Source: Vineibacter terrae (GTDB taxonomy: Bacteria > Pseudomonadota > Alphaproteobacteria > Reyranellales > Reyranellaceae). From it: 64,000 bases of DNA. The translations under genes were made by a program, and so were the position numbers. A model generated the notes under the pieces. It saw nothing but the letters and a program-made list of their open reading frames with translations. It was not told the origin of the DNA and ran no database searches. Positions 51,326 through 59,267 of the stretch are shown piece after piece. The stretch lies in contig NZ_VDUZ01000035.1 of the NCBI RefSeq assembly GCF_008039615.1, positions 37,358 to 101,357 of the forward strand, given 5' to 3'. The stretch's first letter is position 1. Every line of letters begins with the position of its first letter.

Positions 51326-51524
51326 CTCTCCCCGCGCGAGCGGGGAGAGGGAGGGGCCCATCGCGAAGCGATGGGAAGGTGAGGGGTAGGAACGACAAAG
51401 CATGCGCATGGGAAAGACGTACTGCCGCCAGGCCCGGAGCACCGAAGCTGGACGTTCGTACCCCTCACCTTCCCGCGCTGCGCGCGGGCCCCTCCCTCTC
51501 CCCGCTCCCGCGGGGAGAGGTGTT
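51326..51524. repeat. Palindromic repeat, family D (separate copy)
   Basis: CCCCTCTCCCCGCGCGAGCG... and its inverted partner ...GCTCCCGCGGGGAGAGG bound a 199-base element. Inner GGGAGGGGCCCATCGCGAAGCGATGGG and GGAAGGTGAGGGGTAGG / CCCCTCACCTTCC hairpins are visible. It sits inside the ABC gene set between the binding protein and the beta-propeller gene. Confidence 0.85.
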
Positions 51525-51556
51525 AGAGGGACAATCACACCCGGGAGGAACCAACT

Positions 51557-52522
51557 ATGAGGACCGGTCTGCTGCCTGCCGTCACGGTGCTGCTGGCGCT
51601 AGCGATGCCGGCGGCCGCCGAGACGATCTACGTCTCCAACGAGAAGGGCAACAGCGTCAGCGTGGTCGACGGCCAGAGCCTGAACGTCACCAAGACCATC
51701 CCGGTCGGCAAGCGGCCGCGCGGCATCCTGCTGAGCCCCGACGGCAAGTGGCTCTATGTCTGCGTCAGCGATGATCACACGATCAAGGTCGTGGATGTCG
51801 CCAAGCAGCAGGTCGTGCGCACCCTGGCTTCCGGCCCCGATCCCGAGCAGTTCGTGATCAGCCCCGACGGCAGCCTGATCTACGCCGCCAACGAGGACGA
51901 CAACACGGTCACGATCGTCGACGTCGCCAAGGGGACGGCGCTGGGCAAGGTCAAGGTCGGCGTCGAGCCGGAGGGCATGGCGATCAGCCCCGACGGCAAG
52001 ACCGTGGTGGTGACGTCCGAGACCACCAGCATGGTGCATTTCATCGATGCCACCGGACGCAACATCGTCGGCAACGTGCTGGTCGACAACCGGCCGCGCG
52101 CCGCCATCTTCACGGCCGACGGCAAGCAGGTCTGGGCCACGGCCGAGATCGGCGCCAGCGTCAGCGTCATCGACGCGGCGGCGCGCAAGGTGATCAAGCG
52201 TATCACCTTCGACATCCCCGGCGTGCGGCGCGATCAGATCCAGCCGGTCGGCGTGCGCGTCAGCCGCGACGGCAAGCTGGCCTTTGTGGCCCTGGGCCCG
52301 GCCAACCGGGTGGCCGTGATCGACGCCCACAGCTTCGAGGTGAAGAGCTACCTGCTGGTCGGCCAGCGCGTCTGGCAGCTGGCCTTCAACGCCGACGAGA
52401 CGCGGCTCTACACCACCAATGGCGTCTCCAACGACATCTCCGTCATCGACGTGCCGGCGCTGAAGGTGGTCAAGTCAGTCACCGTCGGCCAGGCGCCCTG
52501 GGGCGTCGCGGTAGGCCCGTGA
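51557..52522 (+). CDS. Exported YVTN-type beta-propeller protein, PQQ-associated
   Basis: 321 residues: a signal peptide (GLLPAVTVLLALAMPAAAE) followed by about seven repeats of the YVTN type (IYVSNEKGNSVSVVDGQSLNVTKTIPVGKRPRGILLSPDGKWLYV and so on), forming a seven-bladed propeller in the periplasm. Such proteins accompany PQQ-dependent alcohol dehydrogenase clusters; their role is not established. The start follows GGGAGGAACC. The stop overlaps the GTG start of the ATPase gene (GTGA), so the two are translationally coupled. Confidence 0.9.
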   Translation: MRTGLLPAVTVLLALAMPAAAETIYVSNEKGNSVSVVDGQSLNVTKTIPVGKRPRGILLSPDGKWLYVCVSDDHTIKVVDVAKQQVVRTLASGPDPEQFVISPDGSLIYAANEDDNTVTIVDVAKGTALGKVKVGVEPEGMAISPDGKTVVVTSETTSMVHFIDATGRNIVGNVLVDNRPRAAIFTADGKQVWATAEIGASVSVIDAAARKVIKRITFDIPGVRRDQIQPVGVRVSRDGKLAFVALGPANRVAVIDAHSFEVKSYLLVGQRVWQLAFNADETRLYTTNGVSNDISVIDVPALKVVKSVTVGQAPWGVAVGP

Positions 52523-53307
52523 ACGCGCCCGCCAACGAACCGGCGGCCGGCGCGCCGGCCCTCGCCGTCAGCGACCTGAGCCACGCCTTCGGCAAGGCCA
52601 AGGCGCTGGACGGCGTGTCGTTCAGCGTGCCGGCCGGCCGCTTCGCGGCACTGCTGGGCCAGAACGGCGCCGGCAAGACGACGCTGTTCTCCCTGATCAC
52701 GCGGCTCTACAACAACCGCTCCGGCTCGATCCGGGTCTACGGCGCCGACGTGCGGCAGCAGCCGTCCGTCGCCCTGGCGCAGATGGGCGTGGTCTTCCAG
52801 CAGCGCACGCTCGACCTCGACCTCAGCGTGGTGCAGAACCTCTCCTACCACGCCGCCTTGCACGGCATTGCGCCGGGCGTGGCGCGGCCACGCATCGCCG
52901 AGGCGCTGGCGCGCGCCGGCCTGGACGACAAGGCCAGGCAGAAGATCCGCACCCTGAGCGGCGGGCAGATCCGCCGCGTCGAGATCGCCCGCGCCCTGAT
53001 CCACCGGCCGCGGCTGCTGCTGCTCGACGAGCCCACCGTCGGGCTGGACATCGGCAGCCGCCAGGACATCCTCGACCACGCCCGGCTGCTGTGCCGCGAG
53101 GAAGGCATCGGCCTGTTGTGGGCCACGCACCTGATCGATGAGATCGCCGACGGCGACCAGGTGATCATCCTGCATCGCGGCCGCGTGCTCGCCGACGGCA
53201 CGGTCGAGGACGTCGTGCGCCAGTCCGGCGCCGACAATTTGCGCGACGCCTTCACCCGCATGACCGGCCCCACCGGCCCGCGCACCGCGGGAGGCGGCAA
53301 GCCATGA
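52519..53307 (+). CDS. ABC transporter ATP-binding protein, PedB-like
   Basis: 262-residue ATPase with Walker A GQNGAGKTT (47-55), Q-loop VVFQQ, signature LSGGQ (147-151), Walker B LLLLDE (E171) and the switch H204 (WATHLIDE). It begins with GTG overlapping the propeller stop. It belongs to the ABC-2 exporter type, like ATPases of PQQ-dependent alcohol systems. The permease gene follows only after a 193-base gap holding a family A repeat, where an overlapping start (ATGA at the stop) may once have existed. Confidence 0.93.
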   Translation: MNAPANEPAAGAPALAVSDLSHAFGKAKALDGVSFSVPAGRFAALLGQNGAGKTTLFSLITRLYNNRSGSIRVYGADVRQQPSVALAQMGVVFQQRTLDLDLSVVQNLSYHAALHGIAPGVARPRIAEALARAGLDDKARQKIRTLSGGQIRRVEIARALIHRPRLLLLDEPTVGLDIGSRQDILDHARLLCREEGIGLLWATHLIDEIADGDQVIILHRGRVLADGTVEDVVRQSGADNLRDAFTRMTGPTGPRTAGGGKP

Positions 53308-53338
53308 CGATCTTCCCTCCCCCCGCGTTCGGGCGCGA

Positions 53339-53469
53339 CCGTCATCCCGAGCGACACAGGGCATTCGCATATGCCCTCGCTGTCATCCCGAGCGCAGCGA
53401 GGGATCTCCCGCGAATGGCGCACTGTGCGCCTTGCCGCAGGAGATCCCTCGCTGCGCTCGGGATGACGG
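53339..53469. repeat. Family A repeat inserted within the ABC operon (copy 8)
   Basis: A truncated left arm (GTCATCCCGAGCGACACAGG) is followed by a complete family A copy from 53380. It lies between the ATPase and permease genes of one transport system, where genes of this kind are normally tightly packed. Confidence 0.88.
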
Positions 53470-53500
53470 AGGGGACGGTTGCGCGGCCAGGAGCGACGCC

Positions 53501-54304
53501 ATGATCGCGGCTTACCTGCACTGCCTGCGGGGCATCATCGTGCGCGAGGGGCTGCGCTTCGTGCATCAGCGCGAGCGCTTCGTCTCGGCGCTGGTGCGCC
53601 CGCTGGTCTGGCTGTTCATCTTCGCGGCCGGCTTCCGGGCCGTGCTGGGCGTGTCGGTCATGCCGCCCTACGACACCTACGTGCTGTACGAGGTCTATAT
53701 CGTCCCCGGCCTGGTGGCGATGATCCAGCTCTTCAACGGCATGCAGAGCTCGCTGTCGATCGTCTACGACCGCGAGATGGGCAGCATGAAGACGCTGCTG
53801 ATCAGCCCGCTGCCGCGCTGGTACCTGCTGGTCTGCAAGCTGCTGGCCGGCGTCACGGTGTCGGTGCTGCAGGCCTACGTGTTCCTGGCCGTGGCCTGGT
53901 TCTGGGGCGTGCAGCCGCCCCTGCTGGGCTATCTCGCGGTGCTGCCGGCGCTGATCCTGTCGGGCCTGATGCTGGGGGCGCTGGGACTGCTGCTGTCCTC
54001 GTTCATCAAGCAGCTCGAGAACTTCGCCGGCGTGATGAACTTCGTGATCTTCCCGATGTTCTTCGCGTCCTCCGCCCTCTACCCGCTGTGGCGGGTGCGC
54101 GAGTCGAGCCCCCTGCTGGCCGACATCTGCGCCGTCAACCCGTTCACCCAGGCCGTCGAGCTGATCCGCTTCGCGCTCTACGGCCAGTTCGACCTCGTCG
54201 CCTGCCTGGGCCTGGCCGGCTACCTGGTGCTGTTCCTGGCCTGCGCCATCATCGGCTACGACCCGGCACGCGGCCTGATGGAGCGGCGCGGCGCGCCGGG
54301 TTAG
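53501..54304 (+). CDS. ABC-2 type permease, PedC-like
   Basis: 267-residue ABC-2 permease with about six membrane segments (LVRPLVWLFIFAAGFRAVL, MIQLFNGMQSSLSIVYDREMGSMKTLLISPLPRWYLLVCKLLAG, VSVLQAYVFLAVAWFWG, LAVLPALILSGLMLGALGLLLSSF, FVIFPMFFASSALYPLW, LAGYLVLFLACAIIGY). It resembles PedC of PQQ-dependent phenylethanol/alcohol oxidation clusters. The start follows CCAGGAGCG. No PQQ dehydrogenase or pqq biosynthesis gene occurs in the window. Confidence 0.9.
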   Translation: MIAAYLHCLRGIIVREGLRFVHQRERFVSALVRPLVWLFIFAAGFRAVLGVSVMPPYDTYVLYEVYIVPGLVAMIQLFNGMQSSLSIVYDREMGSMKTLLISPLPRWYLLVCKLLAGVTVSVLQAYVFLAVAWFWGVQPPLLGYLAVLPALILSGLMLGALGLLLSSFIKQLENFAGVMNFVIFPMFFASSALYPLWRVRESSPLLADICAVNPFTQAVELIRFALYGQFDLVACLGLAGYLVLFLACAIIGYDPARGLMERRGAPG

Positions 54305-54346
54305 GCGACGCGCCGGATCGCGGTGGTCGAGGAAACCTGCGGTGTC

Positions 54347-55672
54347 TCACTTCGCCGCGCGCAGGGGCTTGAATGCTGCCCGCAACTCGGTGCTGAAAAG
54401 CTCCGGCTGTTCCCACGCCGCAAAGTGACCGCCCTTGTCGACCTCGTGGAAGTACATCAGGTTGCGATAGGCGCGCCGCGCCCAGGTCTCGGGAGCTCGA
54501 TAGCTTTCTCCCGGAAACACCGTGATGGCCACCGGCAGCGAGATCTCGGCAGTCTTTTCGCCGGCCGCGAAGGCAGGACTGCGGCCGCCGTCATATTCCC
54601 AGTAGAGCCGCGCCGATGACACCGCACTGTTCGTCAGCCAGTACAACGTGACGTCGTCGAGCACCTCGTCCGGTGACTTTTCGGGATCGCTGCTGTCGTA
54701 GGTCCAATGCGTGAAACCTGGATGCCCAAGCATCCACGCCGCGAGGCCGGCCGGCGAGTCCGTGATGGCGTAGCCGATCGTCTGCGGCCGGCTGCCCATC
54801 ATCGCGGCATAGGTCCTGTTCCCCATCTTGGCGGCGGCGATGAAGGCGTCGAACGTCGCGCGCTCCTTCTCGGAGAGGCCCGCCGGCGCCGGCCCGCCGA
54901 CCGCGAGCACCGCGGCAATCTCGGGCGGCACGATCGCCGGCAGGTTGATATGGATGCCGAGCAGGCCGGCCGGCGCCAGGCGCGCCATGGCGCTCGAGAC
55001 GGGGGAGCCCCAGTCGCCGCCCTGGGCAACATAGCGGGTGTAGCCAAGGCGCTTCATCAGCTCCGCCCAGGCTCGCGCGATGCGATCGGGGCCCCAGCCC
55101 GTGTCCGTCGGCTTGCCGGAGAAGCCATAGCCCGGCATCGACGGAATGATCACATCGAACGCGTCCTCGGCGTGTCCGCCATGTGCGGTCGGATCCGTGA
55201 GTGGACCGATGACCTTGAGATTCTCGAACACCGAACCCGGCCAGCCATGGGTGATGATCACCGGCAGCGCATCGGGGTGCTTCGAGCGGACGTGGATGAA
55301 GTGGATGTCGACGCCGTCGATCTCCGTCATGAACTGCGGCAGCGCGTTCAGCTTCGCTTCCGCCTTTCGCCAGTCGTAGCCGGTGCCCCAATAGGCGATG
55401 AGCGGCTTGATCTTCGCGAGCGGGATGCCCTGCGACTGGTCATTGACCGTCTCGCGGTCGGGCCAGCGCGTCGCCAACACACGCCGGCGAAGCTCTGCGA
55501 GGTCTTCTTCGGGGACATTGACGCGGAAGGGACGAATAGCGTCACCGCCGGCCGCGACACCCGGATATGCCGGAAGCAGGCCGGCAGCGCCCGCGACGGT
55601 GATAGCCAGGGCACCACGCAATAGCCGGCGGCGATCGTGGTCGACCACGTCGATGCTTGTGGCCGTGCGCAT
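54347..55672 (-). CDS. Exported epoxide hydrolase-like alpha/beta hydrolase
   Basis: 441 residues. A twin-arginine-like signal (DRRRLLRGALAITVAGAAGLLPAYPGVAA) is followed by an epoxide-hydrolase N-terminal lid domain (IRPFRVNVPEEDLAELRRRVLATRWPD) and the alpha/beta fold, with oxyanion motif HGWPGS (142-147), nucleophile D220 in GGDWGS, and H416 near the end. The family is the microsomal/juvenile-hormone type. The ATG at 55672 follows AAGGAGA. Direct-repeat boxes lie 69-98 bases upstream. A broken paralogue is at 57590. Confidence 0.9.
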   Translation of the reverse strand: MRTATSIDVVDHDRRRLLRGALAITVAGAAGLLPAYPGVAAGGDAIRPFRVNVPEEDLAELRRRVLATRWPDRETVNDQSQGIPLAKIKPLIAYWGTGYDWRKAEAKLNALPQFMTEIDGVDIHFIHVRSKHPDALPVIITHGWPGSVFENLKVIGPLTDPTAHGGHAEDAFDVIIPSMPGYGFSGKPTDTGWGPDRIARAWAELMKRLGYTRYVAQGGDWGSPVSSAMARLAPAGLLGIHINLPAIVPPEIAAVLAVGGPAPAGLSEKERATFDAFIAAAKMGNRTYAAMMGSRPQTIGYAITDSPAGLAAWMLGHPGFTHWTYDSSDPEKSPDEVLDDVTLYWLTNSAVSSARLYWEYDGGRSPAFAAGEKTAEISLPVAITVFPGESYRAPETWARRAYRNLMYFHEVDKGGHFAAWEQPELFSTELRAAFKPLRAAK

Positions 55673-55740
55673 CGTTAAAGTCTCCTTGCCGTAAGGGTCG
55701 ATCGATCCAACCACCACAATAATGCGGCCGCTGGCGAAGC

Positions 55741-55770
55741 GCTCGTTGTGTATTGCTAGGAATTGTTAGC
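55741..55770 (-). promoter_or_regulatory. 10-bp direct-repeat box upstream of the epoxide hydrolase gene
   Basis: On the minus strand three blocks with a 10-base period read CTAACAATT, CTAGCAATA and ACAACGAGC (55769, 55759 and 55749 downward). They resemble the boxes at 57766, 59169 and 62228. They lie 69-98 bases before the ATG. The third block is weak, so this is the least certain of the four. Confidence 0.5.
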
Positions 55771-55829
55771 GCCCGCCAAAAACGGCAATGTGTTGAACAC
55801 CATGCCGAGACGAGCCGGCAGAACCGCGA

Positions 55830-56300
55830 TCAGCCATGGAGAGCCTCTGGTGAGGCCCTGCCACGCCGACGGATGAGGGCAACGCCGGACCGAAAGAGAA
55901 TCGCCGTGCCGAGGCCGAAGACGGCGTGAAAGCCGATCTCGATCGGCACCATCGCGACATGGAAGCCGCCACCAATGCCGGCACCTCTCAGCGGCAGGAC
56001 GACGAACCAGTACGCGAGCAGCGGCAGCGCGAAGCCGAAGATGAGCCCACCCGACCACCACGCATGCAGCGCCGTGAACCGCCGCTCGAGAACGGCATAG
56101 AGCACGCCCCAGAGCCCGGCCCAGAAGCCCAATGAGAGGCTCCTCGGCACACCCAGAGGCGGCACCGGCGCGAGGCTCCAGGGCAATGTCGGCAGCACGT
56201 GCACGGCGTAAAGAATGCTGCCGAACCCGCCCTGGAAGATCAGGTGCGAGAGGAACCCGGCGAGGAAGCCGAGGAAGAGGCGCGTCGAGGTCGAAGGCAT
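55830..56300 (-). CDS. Small membrane protein, unknown
   Basis: 156 residues with four hydrophobic segments (LFLGFLAGFLSHLIFQGGFGSILYAV, LSLGFWAGLWGVLYAVL, WWSGGLIFGFALPLLAYWFVVLPL, FHAVFGLGTAILFRSGVAL). I recognise no family. The ATG at 56300 follows GGAAGGA, 17 bases past the stop of the upstream alpha/beta hydrolase, so the two form an operon. Confidence 0.82.
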   Translation of the reverse strand: MPSTSTRLFLGFLAGFLSHLIFQGGFGSILYAVHVLPTLPWSLAPVPPLGVPRSLSLGFWAGLWGVLYAVLERRFTALHAWWSGGLIFGFALPLLAYWFVVLPLRGAGIGGGFHVAMVPIEIGFHAVFGLGTAILFRSGVALIRRRGRASPEALHG

Positions 56301-56317
56301 GTTGATGTCCTTCCGGG

Positions 56318-57355
56318 TCAGTACTTGTCGACGTCCGAGACGGCCTGGGCGAAGGCCTGCGGCGCTTCCTGCGGCAGGTTGTGCCCGATGCCGCCGCTGA
56401 GGTTCCGGTGCGCGTATCTGCCGGAGAATTTGCCGGCATAGGCGCTCGGCTCCGGATGCGGCGCGCCGTTGGCATCGCCCTCGAGGGTAATGGTGGGCAC
56501 GGTGATGACGGGTGCAGCGGCGAGCCGCTTTTCCAGCTCGTCATACTTCGCCTCGCCCTCGGCAAGGCCGAGCCGCCAGCGGTAGTTGTGGATCACGATC
56601 GCGGCGTGGTCCGCATTGTCGAACGCATCGGCGCTGCGATCGAAGGTGGCGTCGTCGAAGCGCCACTTGGGCGAGGCCAGCTGCCAGATGAGCCTGGCGA
56701 ATTCGCGCCGGTTCTTCTCGTAGCCGAGGCGGCCGCGTTCGGTAGCGAAATAGAACTGGTACCACCATTGCAGCTCGGCTTTCGGCGGCAGCGGCATCCT
56801 GCCGGCCTCCTGGCTGCCGATCAGGTAGCCGCTCACCGAGACCATGGCCTTGACGCGCGCCGGCCACAGCGCGGCCATGATGTTGGCCGTGCGCGCACCC
56901 CAGTCGCAGCCGGCGACGACCGCCTTCTGGATCTTGAGCGCGTCCATCAAGGCGACGATATCGGCGGCGATGGCCGACGGCTGGCCGTTGCGGATGGATG
57001 CGTCCGAGAGGAAGCGCGTCGTGCCGTAGCCGCGCAGATGCGGCACGATCACGCGGTAGCCGGCCGCTGCCAGCAGCGGCGCGACCTCGACATAGGTGTG
57101 GATGTCGTAGGGCCAGCCATGCAGGAGCAAGACGGGCGGACCGTCGGCCGGACCAGCTTCGGCGTAGCCGACATTCAGGACGCCGGCGTCGATCTGCTTC
57201 AGCGCGGCAAATGATGTCGCCCCGCCCGACTTTGCCGACTGCGCCCACGCGGCGCCGATCGTGCCGAACCCGGCGGCCGCAGCCACCAGCGCGGCGCCGC
57301 CCAGAAATCGGCGGCGTTGCCTGTCGATCGCGTCCGGGGGATTGATATCAGACAT
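56318..57355 (-). CDS. Exported alpha/beta hydrolase, soluble epoxide hydrolase/dehalogenase type
   Basis: 345 residues with a twin-arginine signal (DRQRRRFLGGAALVAAAAGFGTIGAAWAQ). The catalytic fold has the oxyanion motif HGWP (79-82), RGYG (108-111), nucleophile D151 in AGCDWGART and H325 in GIGHN. An aspartate nucleophile points to epoxide hydrolase or haloalkane dehalogenase rather than esterase chemistry. The ATG at 57355 follows GAGGAGG. It is a different subfamily from the enzyme at 54347, and it too is apparently secreted. Confidence 0.9.
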   Translation of the reverse strand: MSDINPPDAIDRQRRRFLGGAALVAAAAGFGTIGAAWAQSAKSGGATSFAALKQIDAGVLNVGYAEAGPADGPPVLLLHGWPYDIHTYVEVAPLLAAAGYRVIVPHLRGYGTTRFLSDASIRNGQPSAIAADIVALMDALKIQKAVVAGCDWGARTANIMAALWPARVKAMVSVSGYLIGSQEAGRMPLPPKAELQWWYQFYFATERGRLGYEKNRREFARLIWQLASPKWRFDDATFDRSADAFDNADHAAIVIHNYRWRLGLAEGEAKYDELEKRLAAAPVITVPTITLEGDANGAPHPEPSAYAGKFSGRYAHRNLSGGIGHNLPQEAPQAFAQAVSDVDKY

Positions 57356-57454
57356 GGTCGGACCTCCTCGGGTGGTGTTGCGTGCCGCGGAAAGGCCACG
57401 GCACGCTGCGCGTCTGCCTGTCCTGGTGCTGGGAATCGCAGGTCGCTGATACAT

Positions 57455-57558
57455 CCGTCATCCCGAGCGCAGCGAGGGATCTCCCGCATGGGACGCACGC
57501 TGCGCACTTCGCAGGAGATCCCTCTCCTGAGCCTGTCGAAGGGGCGCTCGGGATGATA
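57455..57558. repeat. Palindromic repeat, family A copy 9
   Basis: Family A copy with the long CTCCTGAGCCTGTCGAAGGG right arm, as at 48819. It lies in the 494-base gene-poor stretch 57356-57849, which also holds the hydrolase remnant and a regulatory box. Confidence 0.88.
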
Positions 57559-57589
57559 GTCGCGACTCACCTTCCACCGATCGCCGGTA

Positions 57590-57683
57590 CTATATCGACT
57601 GGCGCAGGGGCCTGAAGGCGGCCCGGATCTCGGCGCTGAAGAGCCGTGGCTCCTCCCACGCCGGTTGTTGCAGTCGTGCGCAT
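57590..57683 (-). pseudogene. Internally deleted epoxide hydrolase paralogue
   Basis: The 5' end survives with a ribosome binding site (AGGAGACTCGCC) and ATG at 57683 encoding MRTTATT, similar to MRTATS of the intact gene at 54347. It is joined, one frame off, to the last 23 codons and stop of the same kind of gene: AWEEPRLFSAEIRAAF and so on, identical to the intact C-terminus at about 15 of 23 positions. Some 400 codons between the ends are gone. A regulatory box (57766-57790) is still present upstream. Confidence 0.8.
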
Positions 57684-57765
57684 TTGGCGAGTCTCCTGGT
57701 TGTCGTGGCCGCCGATGCGGCCCGCGTGCTGGGAGGACATTGGGGCTGCAGGCGGCGAACCGCCC

Positions 57766-57790
57766 GTTAGGTGTTGTGAGACGTTGTTGG
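57766..57790 (-). promoter_or_regulatory. 10-bp direct-repeat box upstream of the hydrolase remnant
   Basis: Minus-strand half-sites CCAAC (57790-57786), CTCAC (57780-57776) and CTAAC (57770-57766) have an exact 10-base period. A 20-base stretch here (57761-57780) is identical, inverted, to 62238-62257 in the regulator/ohr intergenic region. Confidence 0.7.
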
Positions 57791-57849
57791 CGCGTGCCGG
57801 GGACAGCAACGCACCGACACGCGGCGATGCCCGACGCCGCAGGCCTCAA

Positions 57850-58593
57850 CTACCGCTTCGTGCCGTCGCCTTCTTGTTCGAACCTGACGTCATCGATGGC
57901 GATCGAGACCATCAGCAGGTCGCGGATCGGCTGCCGGTCGGACGTCCGTGCATAGGCGCGGCGCTGCGTGGGCAGCCGGATGCCGTTCGCCTCGGTGTAG
58001 TCCGAGACGAGCTGGGCCGCCGCGAAGCCGCCGGCGACGGTCACCGTGTAGTCGTGCCGGCGCAGCAGCAGATCCTCGCCGAAGAAGAAGTCCTGGACGA
58101 GGCAATGCGTCTCGATCGTGCCCGGAAGGTAGGCACGTAGGACTCGCCACGTCTCTGCCCCTTCCCGCCACGGCTGCGTCTCCTCGACGCGCACGCTGTC
58201 CATGGCCAGAAAGAACGGCGTGGTGAGGTAGGTCCAGAGCGCCTCGCCATTGAAGTAAGCGCGATGCAGCGGATCCCAGGGCGTGTTCATCTGATGGCCA
58301 GCGAACGAATCACGGGGTGCGTGGCGTTCCGCCACCAGGGTGCCGTCGAGCTTTTCGATGGCGACACGCTCCGGCGTGAACATGGTGCGCTGGTCGGGTG
58401 CACCGAACGGCATGACGGAGGCGCGTTCTTCGTGAAGCCAGACGGTCATGCGCCGCGGGGTCGAATCCTGCGGCAGGCCCTTGAGCGCGAACAGGCCGCC
58501 GCCGCTGACGATGCTGGCCTCCACCTTTGCGTAGCGTTTCCAGCGGTCAAGGCCACCATGGGCCTCCAGAATGCTCTCCAGCAGCGCGTTCAC
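57850..58593 (-). CDS. Unrecognised 247-residue protein
   Basis: I do not recognise a named family. The start, MNALLESILEAHGGLDRWKRYAKVEASIVSGGGLFALKG, recalls proteins with an antiparallel beta-sheet lipid-carrier (LolA-like) fold, and the body is beta-rich with many aromatic residues. There is no signal peptide. It overlaps the maoC-like stop by four bases (58590-58593), so the two are co-translated and probably act in the same process. Confidence 0.8.
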   Translation of the reverse strand: MNALLESILEAHGGLDRWKRYAKVEASIVSGGGLFALKGLPQDSTPRRMTVWLHEERASVMPFGAPDQRTMFTPERVAIEKLDGTLVAERHAPRDSFAGHQMNTPWDPLHRAYFNGEALWTYLTTPFFLAMDSVRVEETQPWREGAETWRVLRAYLPGTIETHCLVQDFFFGEDLLLRRHDYTVTVAGGFAAAQLVSDYTEANGIRLPTQRRAYARTSDRQPIRDLLMVSIAIDDVRFEQEGDGTKR

Positions 58594-59102
58594 GGTGCGC
58601 CTCCATCCCCGGCCAGACGACGCAGCACCAGCAGGTTGACCACCGTCACCTGAACCGGATCGCCGTTCTGGTTGAGCGTGACCGTGCGGACCTTGATCAG
58701 GCCCTGCCCCGGTCGCGATTTCGACGGTCGCACATCCAGGATCTCGCTTTCGACCCGCAGCTCATCGCCTGGCCGGACGGGACTTGGCCACTTGAGCTCG
58801 TCCAGGCCCATGCCGACGATGCCGCCGGCGGGCTTGAGCTCGCCCTCGACCAGCAAACGCATCGTCATCGCGGCGGTATGCCAGCCACTCGCCGCCAGGC
58901 CGCGAAACACGGTGTCGCGGGCGGCAGACTCGTCGAGATGGAAGGGCTGGGGATCGAATGCCGCCGCGAAGCTTTTGATGCGTGCCGCATCGATAGTCAG
59001 CCGTCCCGAGCGGAACGTCTGCCCCGGCGCGAAGTCCTCCAGGTAACGCACACCCGACGATGCGGGCACGGTCTGTTCGATCTCCGGCAGATCTCGCGGC
59101 AT
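58590..59102 (-). CDS. MaoC-like hotdog dehydratase family protein
   Basis: 170-residue hotdog-fold protein with the hydratase-2 type pattern: VRYLEDFAPGQTFRSGRLTIDAARIKSFAAAFDPQPFHLDESAA followed by FRGLAASGWHTAAMTMRLLVEG. The DPQPFH aspartate/histidine are the likely catalytic pair for adding water to an enoyl-CoA or similar thioester. The ATG at 59102 follows AAGGGAGA. Direct-repeat boxes lie 67-100 bases upstream. It is the first gene of a two-gene operon with the unknown protein at 57850. Confidence 0.9.
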   Translation of the reverse strand: MPRDLPEIEQTVPASSGVRYLEDFAPGQTFRSGRLTIDAARIKSFAAAFDPQPFHLDESAARDTVFRGLAASGWHTAAMTMRLLVEGELKPAGGIVGMGLDELKWPSPVRPGDELRVESEILDVRPSKSRPGQGLIKVRTVTLNQNGDPVQVTVVNLLVLRRLAGDGGAP

Positions 59103-59168
59103 GGCGTGTCTCCCTTGCCTGCCTGGTTGTCTGCAGCGGAAGGTGATGCAGAAACCCGAAAAATGCCC

Positions 59169-59202
59169 GCGAGGCGTTGTTAGATGTTGTGAGGGGCGTT
59201 AG
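59169..59202 (-). promoter_or_regulatory. 10-bp direct-repeat box upstream of the maoC-like gene
   Basis: Minus-strand half-sites CTAAC (59202-59198), CTCAC (59193-59189), CTAAC (59183-59179) and CTCGC (59173-59169) are spaced 9, 10 and 10 bases. The run CTCACAACAT-CTAACAACGC is the best-formed example of the motif. Confidence 0.7.
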
Positions 59203-59267
59203 CGCCACCATGCCCCGAGCCCGCCCGGCGCGCGGGCCGGGCCGACCGTCCCGAATGGGCTGCGGCG

